Of a stretch of DNA of 64,000 bases, positions 13,201-28,200 are shown piece after piece. The position numbers and the translations under genes were made by a program. The stretch is from Callaeas wilsoni (Eukaryota; Chordata; Aves; Passeriformes; Callaeidae), in NCBI GenBank assembly GCA_013398955.1, contig VWPU01014033.1:61863-125862 (forward strand). Direction: 5' to 3'. Under the pieces are notes generated by a model. It saw only the letters and a program-made list of their open reading frames with translations. It did no database searches and was not told the origin of the DNA. How positions within the stretch are numbered: position 1 is the first letter of the stretch; each line of letters starts with the position of its first letter.

Positions 13201-16200
13201 TGTTTTCTGCCAGGTTATTGAGGTGAGTTCATTAAGGGATCCAACAAGCCAGTCAGCACAAGAAAGGAGGAAACATGTACTGGACAGGCTGTTTGTTTTG
13301 CCAGCAGCAGTGAGCTGTTATAGGCTGGATCAGCATGTTTTCCCAGGCTGTACATTATTTTCCTTCTTTTGTGGTGTTCTATCTGAATAAAGTATCCAAG
13401 TGTTTATCTGAAGAGAGGACTGAAGATTTTCTTCAGGCCCCCTCTCCTAGAAAATATATGGACTTTATAATCCTGCAGATTATTTTACGTGCTTGTGAGC
13501 AGGTTTTTTTGAGCAAAGAAAGACTAGACAGCACAAGTCAGTTGAGCTCTTGAGCTTTTTTGCTTGTAAATATGTCTCCACTGATACCAACTGAAAGGAA
13601 GTAGGCTTCAGATAAAGTGGAAATGCTGCATTTCATTAAGGTGGTGTGGACATTATGCTGGTTTTAAGTATTTTGATTCTGCAAGTATGCAGCAGTAAAC
13701 AGTAACAAAATTGCCCAGCTCTGATGATGCCCATCCATGCATGGCCCTACCTCCTGCTCTTCACACTGCTTCTGTCACTGATAGGTCTCTGAGCCTGTGA
13801 AGGAGGAGAGAAATTGGCCCAAGAGTTCTTGGCTTCCCACTGGATAAAGTAGTTCTTTTAGCCCCGGGAAGGGGGCCGGAGCAGGGGCAATGCAAACCTG
13901 GTGATCTGGTATCCCCTACTATGAGGAGTCATAGTGTTGTGGAATTAAATTTCTTTAGGGATGGGTTCAGTCTTCCCTCATGGAAAATTGTTAGAGAATA
14001 GAAAAGATTAAAGAAAAGATACCTTCTTTGAAACACTTTTGTCTTCATGTCAAGATAATTTCAAAGTATTAAGGTATTTTTATTTTTTATTAGTGGAAGG
14101 AAAGAGTCAGTACAGAAACAGCATGGTCCATCCCTACCTTAGTTTGTAGTACTTTGTGGTTTACAAATAGAGTGGGGTTTTTCTCTAGAGCTGATTTAAT
14201 CAGTAGTGTTTTGGTTAGTGATATCTTCCTAAAATAATTTTACTTGTAATTTCACAGATCACGTTTTTCTGCCTATTAAAAGGAAATAGAAAAAAGTGTT
14301 TGAGAGATGTTATTCCTCAAAAATGAGATCTCATATTCTGAGTTATTTCCTAATGAGCTTGGGCTTTCTTTAACTAAAAAATATTTTGTGTTAGGAACTC
14401 TTGAGAAGTCAGTATATTAATTTTCTGGTGACTGTTACAACTTTTACACTATTAAAAGGAAGGTTTTAGGCAGAAACAGGGGTTTTACTCTTGCACTACA
14501 GGATTTGGATATCTTTTATACTGCGCACTGAGTTGCTTGCCCGTAGGAAGTGCATTAGACCATTAGCTAACTAAACAGTGCATCAGAACCATACAGTTCT
14601 CAGGAAATTCTGGCCATGTATTCTGCAAGTCTCTGACCTCAGGCCACAGACATAGGAGAGGGATGATCACACTGCAGTTTGTTGCTTGCCCAAAGGGAAT
14701 CACTGTGAGGCAGCTACAAAGAGTAAGGTCACAGTGAAGAGGTTGTTCAGGATGGCAGAGAAATGCTAACAAATTCAAAGCTCTGCCTAAAGAAAACTGG
14801 CTTAGCCTTTGCTCTAATTCCTTTCATTTCTGCATAATTGCTGGCATAAACATAGGTCCCCTGTGTTTACATTGCATGCAGTCAGAGATAACCTTCCTGT
14901 GCTAGTCACTTGTTAAATGCAACCTTTTTTTCCCCAAGGTAGTTGGTGAGGGAGGATAGGACTGAAGCACAGTTGTCAGTGTGAGATCCTTTGTTATGAT
15001 TATTAGTTCATTTGTTATGAGCATATAAGACTATACATCTGCATTTTTACTTTAAAATATTCAAAGAAGAAGAGTTTACCAAAGTTGCTTTGAGAGACGT
15101 TCATAATGCCTGTTATGGGTGAGATTCAATGCGTGTACAAAGTACTAATACAGAATTATTGCACACAGGGTTGGGTTTTTTAATAAAATTTTGTCCCTAT
15201 ATAGCCAAATTATCAACGTTTGTTAATCTCTAGAGTTTTGTTAATCTCTTTAATTAATTACATCTTCACTAACATGATTTAATATATTTTTACTCTTTTG
15301 TGAATTAAAGAGTAACTGTTAGCTAAGACACAGCCAAACAGAAACAGAAAACATTACAAGATTGCTTTATGGCTTCATTTGCATAGATTGAAAACAATGA
15401 AGATTTAATTGTAGAAATGAATGTTTATAATTAATTTTATGCTTATCCTTGCTTTGTTTTCTCTTTTGTCAGGTGTGCTGTCAAAGCTGGGTAGAAAGAA
15501 TGAAAATCCTTACGCACCCGTAAACCTCCTGGCTGATTTTGCTGGTGGAGGTGTCATGTGTGCAATGGGCATTGTTGTAGCTCTCTTTGAACGTGCCAGA
15601 TCTGGCAAAGGGCAGGTCATTGATGCCAGTATGGTAAGTTTGGTCTCAAGGAATGTGGGGTTTCTTAGGTTTGCTTGGGTGTTCTCCTACTCTAAATCTG
15701 TGGAAGGGAGGAGATTGGAGCTGTTTGTAAGGCTTAAAATTGAGAATTTGGGAAAGAGAAAGTAAGTGGTCTCATAAAATGGCTATTCCTTCACATACAA
15801 GTGGCTGTAACATCCTTATGACATGGAACACATACTGCAGCCTCCCCCCTCTCCCTACTTTTGCCTGTCTTCCTTCTTCACAAAGTATTAGCTGTATATA
15901 TTTGAAGAATAAGTGTAGTGTATGGAGATAGGGTGTGTAATAAACAATTAGCATATTGCATAACAGCAGAAATGAAAACACTGTTGGAATAAAAATTGCA
16001 TTAGCTTTATCCAAGATACATCTTCTTATGAATTTGTGACAGATCATATCTTATTAGAAGCACTGATGCCTTGTAGAGGCTGACCTGGAACAGAGGCTAG
16101 AGAGAATGAAAAGGTAAAGGGTAGGTATTTATTGAAAGGCCTTCACAGGGTACACCTTGGGCAGTGCAGGAGTCTCGCAGAGACTACACCCAAGATGCAC

Positions 16201-19200
16201 CACAGTCACATGTTTTTCTGACAGATATAAGTTCTGTCAGTTTGCATATCAGAGGTTAATTGTCCAATTACAGCTTCAGGTAGTGGAGTCCCATTCTCCC
16301 AGTTTGCTGCCCCCCAACTCACTTTTGTTTACATTTCTTGGGGCCTGAAACAGTGAGGTATCCTTGATTCCCAGGCTAGAGAGGAATTGTTGTGTCTGAC
16401 CAAAATGGGAAAAGCAGTTGCTAACACTCTATATGGAGCTCAGAGTTACACACTAAAGAACTGCAGGATTATAAACATATGAAAATATAAAGCTAAAATC
16501 CTAAGGCATCAGCACTATTCTCTGGGATAGTTACACTGCCATGGATCATTGCCAAGAAGTCAACTTCAAACACTTTGTGAATGTGCTGTAAAATAAATGA
16601 AAGGCTAAATTATCGTAATTATGAATACTGTAGGTTTTTTCCCACTGGAAGGCCACCCACTTATACACAGAGGAAATATTTACATTTATCCTTGAAACTT
16701 ATGTTATCTGCAAGTGTTGTTTCTCTCTTGTTCTCCTGTTTTTCTTTTAAAAGAATATTGCAGTTAAAATTTGACCTCCGTTTGAGGCATTGTACAGTGA
16801 AGGCCAACGTTTGGCCTTAAATATAAATTTTTAAAAAAATTACATTAATTGAAACAAATCCTTTTGTTGAAATGGACTTGAAGAGATTAGAACAGCAAGA
16901 GATGTTTGATTTCTTGATTTCAGTAAGTTTTTGACAAATTCACATGATGTTCTCAGAAGCAGTCCGTGGGATTATGGCCTAGATGAAAATTTTATGGGAA
17001 CAGTGCAAAACAGGACTAATGTTTTTACTGCAGCAAAAGTTTTTAGTAGTTGATTGTCAAAACAAAAAACTTAACAAGTGGAATTCTATAGATGTTTGTT
17101 GGGGTTTTTTGCTGTGTTTTCTCCAATAAGCTGAATGATGGATGAGCAATTGCTATTAGTAAATTTACAGATGATACACAAATGTGAAGGAGTACAGGTA
17201 TGTTGGACTTGGATTAGAGTTGAAAACTACCTTTTCAGATTGGAGCAATGACCTGAAAAAACTGGCTGCAGTTCATGGACATTGCTGCTCTGTAGGCAGA
17301 AACAATTAGCTGCACAAATGCGGTAAGAGAAAAATTGGCTAAAGTACAGTCCTGGGGGTTTGTAGCAGTCACAAGCTGAACATGAGTCAACAATATCATG
17401 CTGTTACAAAACACATACATACTGTATTAGGATGTATGAACAGGAAATAGAGCAAGCAAGGTTTCTGAAGCAATTATTCTAACTTATTCAATGTTTATGA
17501 AGTCTCAGGAAAATAGTGCTTCTGACACTGACTGTCATCTTTCAAAGTTGCTAAACTGAGGAAGTCCAAGTAGCACAAGAAAAATTAGGATTCTAAAAGC
17601 ATGACCTAAAAGAAAAATTGAAGGAGATTGTGTATTTGTCAAAGAAAAACTGTGGAGAATTGTGGCAAGTCTTCAAATATTGAAAAGATACTTCTTGTAG
17701 TTTGTAGTATTACCAAATTTTCCTTATTATGTTTCAGAGAATTAAAAGAATTTGTTAGAAGAAGTATCAGTTAAGTCTGCTAGTGTTCTAATGAAATTTG
17801 AAGCTCATTTGGAGTGGAATGTGTTGTGGGGTTTTTTAAGCCTTTAAAAATTCTCTCTTCCAATTTTTTCTTGTCTCATCATAATTGTGGGATTTACAGT
17901 TCCTGTTGATGTGCCTGGTGACCTGTGAAATGGATGGAATATTGTCCAGTATCACAAATGCACTTTACCTGGCATCTGGTCATGTTCCTTATTTCTTGAA
18001 TAGGCTTTCATTAAGACAGCTGATGAAAATCATACGTGCATTATCAGCAGCAAAGACAGTTAAATTGACTGGGTGGATGAGACTGTTTTTACACCTAAGG
18101 TTTTTTTTGTGGAAGAAAATAGTTTAAAAATCTCAAAACTGCAGCATTTCAGCTGTTTTGTTTTAACATTATTTTTTGTTTAATAGGCCCATTACTTAAG
18201 CTGTTGTACAGTTTAGGCACTGTGAATGTTAATGACTCAGACACATGGTAGAATTTTTTACAGCTGAAATTGCACTGTGCAAAAAGTTGACACTGGGTCC
18301 TGCATTTCATCTGTGTGTCTCAGAAGAATTAAGTGCCTGGCCTAAATTGATTCCTGCTGGTTGCTGTCTTCTCATTGACTCTGTAGGGATCATGGCTATT
18401 GTGCAGGAAGCCACACAGTTGCCATGTGGAGTGGACACTGCAATATGACACAGTAGGCACAATTGTACATCTGCATTCTTGCACCACACTGGAACAGAGG
18501 CATGTGAGTCAGGGCCACAGCTTGGGTTCACTACAGTTTCAGCCACAGAACCTTCTGCTGATGGTAGGCATCTGACTGAGCATAACTCACTCTTTGTGAA
18601 AAGACAGCCACAGGAAAGGATGCTGGTAATGATCACTTGCATAACAGTCTCATGGCAGGAGCATTTAGCAGTCCAGCAGAAGACTGAGGTTCTAGGTTTT
18701 TCTCAGCCTGGAGGTATTCAAAACCAAAACTCCCACATCCTAGAAGCCTTCATCAGTCACAAGGATAGTTTAGGTTGGTGTGGATTCATTCCCACTTTTG
18801 TTTGAGCTGTTTTCAGTCTGTGGAAAGAACAGAAGGCTTGCAGAGCACACAGGTCAGCCAGTGGCGTGGTGCCTCTGGATTCTTGTGCCTGCTTCAGAGA
18901 CTGCAGATATTCTTAACATGAGGGAGACATTAAGTGAAACATAACTGTTACTATAATCATTCTGCAATTAGTTTTAAGTGGAGTCTCTCCATGTTGTCCT
19001 TTTCATGTTGTAAGGGAAGGTGACCACATTAGAGAGTGTGTGGTGTTATTTTTATATGCCTTTGGAGTTCTGGTGCAGATGTGAAGACACTTTTTTTACT
19101 TGTCTCTGAATTCCAGTGGGCCTCAAGCAGAACCTATCTGTCCAGTTGCCCAGACAGGGATATTTCTAAAGTCCCTATACCAGTCAAAACCAGATGTGCT

Positions 19201-22200
19201 GTTTTATTTTAAGTGTTTCCAGGGTAAGTAGCACATAGGTATTGTACAGGTGCTGACAAAGAGTTTCATCAGCACCAAAATCTAATTTTCAGTTAGGGCT
19301 TATTTTGACATTTTCCCTGTCTTTTATCATCCTTACTTTCAGTGCTTTTTGTGTAATATTAGTTCTTGTTAATATGAGCAGTGCAAGATCCGATCATTAG
19401 TGACACAAACTTTATTTTAACATCCTTGCAATAATTTTGCAAATATGTACATGAAGGTATGCAGTATTTTCTCATATGAAAGTACTTTAATTGACTTTAA
19501 CATGTGACAGTGAGGACAGAAATATTTCTGTCCTTGAAGCAGTACTAGAGAAGAGCCCAAGTAATACTCATTGGATGAAGAAGCCCTCCTGACTGCATAC
19601 TTCAGCATGTTTTAAATTTTTGCACAGAAAGGTATAAACTAATAGATATTTTACATGAAAATTTAGTAGCCATTTGTTTTGGTACAGTATCTGTGCTTTT
19701 CTCTATAGACAATACTAGGTTAGTTTCATGCAGGTGAAAATGCATGAATCAAGTGATACGCAGAATAATACTCAGGTTTGAATCTGTTCTACTGGAATGT
19801 TTCTGGACACACAATTAACTGGCTTATCTTTGTTTGCAGTACTTTCAGTTCAGTTGAAAGAAAATTAATTGTGCTGATGAGCAGAACTGTAGGATATGAT
19901 TTTTCTTCAAAGACTGGTACAACCTTGGTAATTATTGAAAGGCTGAACAAACTGAATTTTCATCTGGGTGTACTCCACATAGACCAAATTTTGAGGCGCA
20001 AGTTGGAATGGGATTAATCATGTTTTCTAGTGCAGTATTCATCAGACACTTGTCTATGTAGAGATTACTTTGCTATGGGTGTGTGTGGCTGCCGCTGATG
20101 GCAGTGGGAGAATAGTTTTTGTTTTAACTTAGTGTTAGAGATTTGATTTGATTTCCTTCAAATTTTCTTCTAAAGATAGCAGTCTTCCTATAATCAGTAT
20201 ATTTAAAGGAGATAAAAATTTGGTATTTATGGGAGTGGTACAGATATCATGTTTTACAGAGATTTAGAAGATGTTGATAGCTGTCAGATGCTTAATGTTG
20301 TATAGACCCAAGAAGCTGGTCCCGTCACTTGAAATTACTCACTCATTGTGAACATCTAATGACTCTAAACTTGCTAAATGAGGAAACTTTGTGCATTGAA
20401 AGTGTCTTGTCCGTGTGAAGCTGCCTTACTACATTTATGCTCTTTCTTGTTCTTTAATTCTAGATGATTTCACACATGCAGTATAAACAGTAATTTAAAT
20501 TTTTAAGAAATGAAACTGCTTACCAGAGATTCTGTCATTAAAAATCTTAGCAAAGGCCAGAACTGGTAGTAGCTTTTTGTCGTTTTATTTTATACAGAAT
20601 TTAGGTAACATGCCAACTAATTTACTGGAGCTTTTTTTTTTTTCCCCCTCCTAAATCTTAAAGGTAGAAGGAGTAGCATACCTAAGTTCTTTCCTGTGGA
20701 AATCACAAAATTTGGGACTCTGGAGCCAACCTCGAGGTGAAAACCTGCTAGATAGCGGTGCGCCTTTTTATGAAATCTACAAGACCTCTGATGGAAAATT
20801 CATGGCTGTTGGTGCCATTGAGCCTAAATTCTATAACCAGTTAATAAAAGGTGAGTAGGTGGGAGCAGTTGTTTCATAAATGATTGAGTGAATTCTTTAA
20901 CAGTTGATTTTGATTTGTGATGCATGGTTATGTGATTTCTTTGTAAAAGCCAAACACTTCGTGAAGCTAGTTGGGTAGTTGTGTAACAGTTTAATTTACT
21001 TTCTTTTTCTAGCCATTAATTTATTTCCTTTTCACCCTCAGCAAGTACACTGAAATTGCAAGTTTTCTTTTGGAGTTATTTTAATGGTAGTCTGTGATGT
21101 GACTGAAGCACTAAACCACTTCTTCTGGAAATCACTTTTTTCAAAGGATTGTGAATATACTTTAAAAAGAAGACCTAATTATTTGGAATTGCAAATAGAA
21201 TTTCAAGCAATTTCTGTCATTTGTACTATAATTAAAAATAAAACCTATTTAAATTGTTTCAGAAAGGAATATTCACTGGAAGTAGTTATTAGGATTTCTT
21301 GATAGAAAAACTTTTTGTGAAAGCAAATGCTGCTTAAATTATTAATATCCACCACACAGCTTCGGAGTGCTTTTACTGTCTGGCTGTGGATATAATATTT
21401 ATATTTGACTAAGAATCTTTAAATAGGACTATAAATCATGATTTATCTCTTCAAGAAATTAGAATGGGTTATGCAAAATATTTAACAGTGTGAAATGAAA
21501 ACAAATTTTTGGGTGTATCTTTACTTCTGGACTCTGTGCTTTTATCATGTGGACTCTTAGCTTCTTACTGGCTATTTAATTTAAATTTTTTTTCTGTTGT
21601 GGTTCTTTAGTAGATTGCCATGCTTTCCATACAGAATTTCTGAAAACACAAAAAATTCATGAAAGAATTTAGTATTTATTCTTTTTTCATTGCACAGAAT
21701 ATGAAAGCTATAAGAAGTTCTCAATTTAATTTTAGTTTTACTTAATGAGTTCAAGGAGTGTCAGCAAAGGCGTCCTAAAGTGGCTGTACCCAGTGTTACG
21801 TGAACCATGTTTGTCCATGCACGACTCACACGTGGCCAGTCTGCTCAGTGAGCATGTCAGGGGAGTAGTTCCTTATTCTTGCCCAGTCTCTTTCCCACTG
21901 ATTATTCCTTGAGTTGTAGCATTCATTGAGTTGTATCTGTGCTGCAATTTGTACTAGTTTTGCCTGGGATAGAGCTGAATTTCTTCACAGTAGCTTGCGT
22001 GGGACTGTGATTTGGAGTTGTGCTGGGAGCAGTGCTGGTAGCATAGGGATGTTTCAGTTACTGATGAGCAGCTCTTTGTGCAGCACTGAGGACTTTCCAC
22101 CTCCTCACTTCACTCCACCAGCAAGAGGGCTGGGGGTGCACAAGAAGGGAAGGGATCACAGCTAGGACAACTGACCCAGCTGACCACAGGGGATCTGTAT

Positions 22201-25200
22201 CATAGGACACGGTGCTCAGCAATAAAACTGGAGGGGAGGTCGGCAGGTGGTCACTGCCCAGGGAGAGGCTGGGCATCGCGCAGTTGATGGTGAGCAATTG
22301 TTTTCATCCACAACTCTTGTCCTTGTGGCGTTATGGGGTTGTAAGGTGGGGTGTGCCTTTGGTGAGCAGGATCCCAAAGAGAGAGCTTGTTCTTTACGCT
22401 TTGGCTTTGTTCTCTTGCAGCCTGTGGTGCTCCCCAAGTTCTTGCACAGCTATAGCTGTGAATGGCTGCTTCTCTTGTAGCTTAAAAAAGTCCATGCAAT
22501 TGTGTGGAATATCTAAATTGGTACCTGCTGCTACATGAAATACGTGAGGTAGGCTCCTGGAGCTACTCAGGGACATGTCCAGTGTTATGTTGGATAGATC
22601 AGATGTGAAGTTTGGAAATGCTGTGTTCTTGGCTGAAGAGGATGGTGCTTTGTGTCTCTGATGGTCCTGAGAATAACCTGTTTGTGAACTCAATTTGTAA
22701 GCAACTTGATCTTGAAAAAGAAAGTGTAGTTGATGATTCCACATTAATTATTTACAGTTATTTGAAATGTTTTTCTCCTCCAGTCCCCTGAGATTTTCTT
22801 CCTTCCATGGGAGTTGAAGAACAAAAGTAAATATAAAACCATATCAAAGTAAAATGCAAGGCCTTGCCTTGGGAGTTAGGTAATTTGGAATTCCAATAAA
22901 TATCTTCAAGGAGAATGCTTGTATTAAATATAAAGCAAATGAGAAAAAAATAAGGTTGCATACTCAAAGACACATATGTTTGGCTTAAGTGATCAAACAC
23001 TGGCTTGCAGTATTCATGGCCTGCAGTATTTTATTGTTTGGAGACTAAGTTGAATCACACTTAAGCTACAGGACTGGGATAGAATCTGTACTTGTTCAAA
23101 AACCCCCAAAATTCTGCAGTGGTGTCTGGTTCTGTTTGTGACTCTTTCTCAGTGAACTTTTTCTGGACAGTCCTGCCTTCTTGTATTGATCATTGTCACA
23201 GGGCAGGACTGGGGCTTCTCTATCTCAGCAGGTTATCTAGAGAGAAGCCTCTGATGGATGAAACGAGTGGCCAGGTGATACAATGTGATCACCGATGGTC
23301 TCTGTCTTCTTTAGATAACTCTTTACTGAGGAAAGTGCTAAAATTCTGCTTTTCTTTTAGTTTTTTCTCAGAAATTTCGAGCATAAAGTTAGAGCAGCAA
23401 CTGTGAATTCTTTTGCTTATGTTGGGGCACCCACACTGGACAACTTTATTTTCATGTTTGAAAGTATCCCTTATGCTTACAATGCAGAGAGGTTGCATGA
23501 TTTTAACAGCTGAAGTTTCAAAAATAGTTATTCCAAAAATAAAGAACTGGTGTGTATGTGCTTGTAAGTAGACAACAACTGCAATCATTGTTGCATGTTT
23601 CAGTCTGTTTCTGCCATATTTAAAAAATCCAACATACTTACTGCCATCTTTGCAGAAATTTTGCTTTTTGCCTTTAATTGTGTCACTATCTTTGTTTGTT
23701 TACACTTTGTGAGCTTTCTTTGTTTGTTTTGTAAAAGTGTGTTGTTTAAAGTAAATGACCAATTCTCACAATCTTGAATTTAAAGTAACTGGTCTTTTGT
23801 CATTGTGTTGGAGGTGCATATCATGATCTGTTCAGATTTTGACATAGGAAATGTTTATTCCTTTAGTATTTAGGGTTTCAATCTTTCTGAAGCAATAGTG
23901 CACTAAATTAGAACAGCAGAAACTTCTTGTGACTTAGGGATTATTTCCTTTCTGGGATACCTATTGCAGAAATTAAATTCAGAATTTAAGCCTTCGAATA
24001 TTATAGGGAAGAGAAAGGTGCCTGTGAGAATTGTATTGCTCTTTCACAAACTTGAGGATCTTTGACTTAGGCAGAGTCATCTGTTCCAGGCATTAACTCC
24101 AGCTTTGAAATGGATTTAAAATGGTATGTTCCAGTTGAAATTTCCATAATTTCATTTCATAGCCTTTCTCCATATTTCTGGTCAGTTCTGCTGGTGAACC
24201 ATTTGGTCCTGTTCCAGATAAAATATATTCAGAAACCACTTGATGTCTCTCTGTCCATATTCAGAGGGTAGATTAGTTTTGCCGCTCCCATAGAATGAGA
24301 GCACAAGGATATGGGTGTTGCAGATGTCAGTTAGAGATTTAAAGACTGCAGAATGAGAAAGGAGTGTGATATCTGAACCATTTGTCTCTGCTCACGGAAT
24401 TCTGCTTAGCCAAAGCAGAACTGATTTCCTTTTGGTTTTGGTTCACGTCAGTGTTTCCCTGCAGAGTTCCTGCAGGAACCCAGTGTTGGACCCAAGTGCA
24501 GTTACTGACATGGTGAGGAAAGTTCTTAAGGAGGCTGCAGAGGGAAACTAAATTTAAGAAAATAGAGCATATTAGTTTGAGAAGATTGTTGGCTTTGTAG
24601 ATTGGGCTCAGCAAGGAAAATTAAGTTTATGATTGTCAGAAATTTATTAAATAAATTTTTAAAAGGCTTTATGAGAAACTGAAGCTATGTAAAATAGATG
24701 CAGTAGAGAAGTATTTGGGGCTTACTGTTGACTATTTGCTATTAAAAAACAATCTGTAGTCCTTTTTCAGGTATTAATTTTATTGCTACAAAAATCAGAC
24801 AATAAATAGTTTAAATGCCCTGGCATCTTATGAAAAATCTGATGGAAGAAACGTTTGCTACTAATGTTAAGCCTTAGTCTTTCGACAGAAAGAGACAGAA
24901 TGTCTTTCAACTGACCTGTGAATTGCTTCTGCAGGTTTGTTCTGTTTTTTAGCAATAGGTGATTAGTATTGCTGCAGCCAGGCTACTGTGGGCCTGATCA
25001 ACCATTTGCTGAACTGTCAGTTTCTAAAAAATTATTTAGTTTCAGAAATGTTGAGCAGAGAAAAAACTTTACATAATTAATTTAATGAAAATTCACTACT
25101 CTCTTGGAATATTCTGAAATTCAATTCCCTCTCACAGTGAGAATGAATTTTATTTAGTCAGAAAAAGTACAATGGCATTCACCTTGCAGCTGTTGTTTGG

Positions 25201-28200
25201 GCCAAAATTTAGGTTTCCCATACTGTATGGTATTCTTCAGTCATGTTATGACAACATAATTTCAAAATTAATCTGCTGTGACCATACATTTTTGAAAAGA
25301 AAATTAGCAAGTTAAACCAAGAAAATCCTATACAAAACTCTGCTTTTAAAATAGTGTGACTGAAATAATATAAAAAACTGTTTCAATTTCTGGCATACTA
25401 AAGCAGCTTTACTGATTTATCTAATGAATTTTTCTGGTTTCTTTCTCTTACAATAGGTGCCTGATTTTACTAGAGCTTGTCTAAGAAGTTCTGTAGAAAT
25501 AGCGATTTCAGTTTGCTGCATCAATAAATGATGTGGGGATGTATGTTAATAAAGCTATAACATTTGAAGGCGATTCAAAGCTATATCATTATAGGGAGAC
25601 AATTTTTCATTTTTCAAAAATAATTTCAAAGCTGTACTACAGTAGGTTGACTGGGCTTTTCCATACAAAAAAAATCCTAGATGAAAATCTGAACAAAAAA
25701 ACTTGGAACTCAGTTGTGATTGCTTTATAAGATATTCAGTGTAAATGATACTTTGCTTTTGATTACATTGAGTGAAGTCTGTTCTCCTGTGGTACCCCAG
25801 ACAATTCTGTGCCATGTAATAGTTTCCTTGTTGAGTCAGTCACTCCTGCTCTGATACTGCTCATCTGCACCACAAATGGTGAGCACAAGCTGGAAAATGA
25901 GACGCTGTAGTGCTTAAATGCTGCTGGTTCATCCTATTTAAAGTTGAAGTCTTCAGTGGTAAGTGGAAAATGAGCATGTAATATTAAATTCCAGGTTCTG
26001 CGTACTGTTCCAGTTTGCCAGAGTATGTGTAGTGAGGCTCAGCCAGCTTCCCATCTGCCACAATCATCAAAAATAATTGTGTAATGGGGTAATGGTAGAG
26101 CTCTGCTCATGTTGGACTGCCTGCTAGAAAGCAAACCGTAGTTAATACGAAAACAAGTACTGTGAAACAAAGTTTCCACTTGACAAGATTTCATGCTTTG
26201 AAACAGAAGCTCAGGTAGTGTGTTTTTACTTTCCTTTTGTGGGAGGTAAATTTGTCTCACCTCATAGTTCATAAGTAAACTATACTGTACTGTTCGTCTC
26301 TAGTGGAAGACTTTGAAAATCAATAATCAAATTAGTTTTGAAAATACTGCTAGCTTTTATTTGATCATGATGTTCAACCAGTGTGAGTTACCTTCAGCTG
26401 ATCTCTTTTTTAGGATGACAAGAATGGTTATGGACACAAGAGTGCAAGTTCAGTGATTTAAGGTGCACATGGCTTGGTAAAATTGTCAGGACTGATATTT
26501 ACCTTGTAGTATCATTTTTTTCTGGTATCCACAGGCATTTCTAATAAGATGTGAAAATGCTTATTTTGTCTTTGACTGTGATGAATTTCTTCTGAGAGTG
26601 AGCAACTGCAAGGCTGTGTTTCTGAGTCTGGAGATTGGCAAATCTCTGTGTGTTTTCCTTTGAAGTACCAAAGTACAATTTCAAAGCATGTATTCATTTT
26701 CAAAACTACTGTTTAATAATCTTGTGATCAACAGTGAAATTCTTAAATACTATGTTAAACTGGGGGGGTACTGTGGTACTTCGGGCCTCAAGAAGTGCAT
26801 ATTGTACAGAATGTGATTGGAGAGAAAGAACTTAAGGAGCAGAAGAGTATGCATTCTCTCCCTTTCTTCTCCTCTGTATGTTTCAACAGCAATACGTCTA
26901 CCCCGCTCAGTGGTAAGGAAGCCATATACATACAAGATATTTTAGGTGTTTTCTGCCTATGTACAGCTAAAGACAAGAGGAGGTCTGCATAAATTCTGCC
27001 TTCAAACAGCCCTCTATTACCCAGGCCTGTAACAGTTGTTAGTCTAATTATCAATCTGATACCAGATAACCAAAGATATATGAAAGAATTTTCAAAATTC
27101 AATTTTGCAGGGCTCTATGTTTTCTTTGCCTTTTACAGGGAGCTGCTGTTTTCTAAGAAGCTAACTTTTTTTTGTTACTTGTGAAGCATTATAATAATAG
27201 TTGTTCTCTAGTCTTTCTGATTTCTCAGATTAACTTCTTTTGTATCCCTGCTTTTTCTGAATTTTTCCTGCTGTGTTCATGGTCCCGAATTTCAAGCTGT
27301 GACTGTTTGAACAGCCTTCAATATATCACTTCTGATTTCTGTTTGGTATCATATACTCTGCTTATACCTCTGTACCATCCCCATTTTGAAGGTGTAGTTC
27401 AATTGCCTTTTCTCTTTCTCATTTTGTACCTCCTTTTTGAGGTAATCTCTACAAGAAGTGATAAAAATTCTTGCATCTCTTTGAAGTAGCAGAATGAAAG
27501 AGTAGAAACTGCAGAGAGTAGAGAAGTTCTTCCCTGTAATCCATGAGAACAGAAATAGATATTGAAAACTGGCAGCACAGCAGAGATCCCACTGAGAAGG
27601 GGTGTGCTGCTTAGTTCAGGGATAGACCTAGGACTTGCCTAGTCCAGGAAATTTTCATTACAAGGCCTGTGTTCCCGTGCTTTGCTCTTGTGTCTCAGAA
27701 GGGATGTGCTTATTGCGTACCTCGGTGGTCCTTGTGACTGAGATGGAAAGCAGGGTTATTGAGCAGTAAGTGAGTGAAAGGGCTGTGGGAATTGGAACCT
27801 GAGAAGTATCCTGGAGCAGAGGGAGTAGGAGATACTGCTGGAGCCTGTTTGGAGTGTGGAGTGAAGAAGCAGGTCAGTCAGCCTGCAGGCACATGCAGCC
27901 GAGCTGCCACATGCGGATCAAGCTGGGCACATCCATCCACACCATCTTCTCATCTGTGGCATAGAAATAACCCTGTCAGTTGAACATCAAACACTGTAGC
28001 CTGCTGAATGTCCAGCTCTGGCAGATGTGCTGGCTCCCGAGAGATAAATGTATTGCTGTAGTCCAGGACCCATTCAGCAGATTTCTGTGTTGCTACTGTC
28101 AGGTAGAGAATATGATACCTATTATACAAGCTGTTCTCAGGACATTATTACCTCTAGGCAGCTGCTGCTTCTGTGAAGTGTTTATACAAATGAGTGTTTA

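Larger units (their letters stand above)
15634..20663 (+). other. AMACR intron 3
   Basis: 5.0 kb intron. It contains a probable ERV LTR (about 16072-16452) and a decayed CR1 (about 17110-17760). Nothing is recognised in the rest. Confidence 0.75.

Noticed and set aside
25530..25640. Possible LINE remnant ([10 protein letters not shown], like FADDSKL)
   Set aside because: Only one short motif matches and its key Ala-Asp is lost. Too little to list as a feature.
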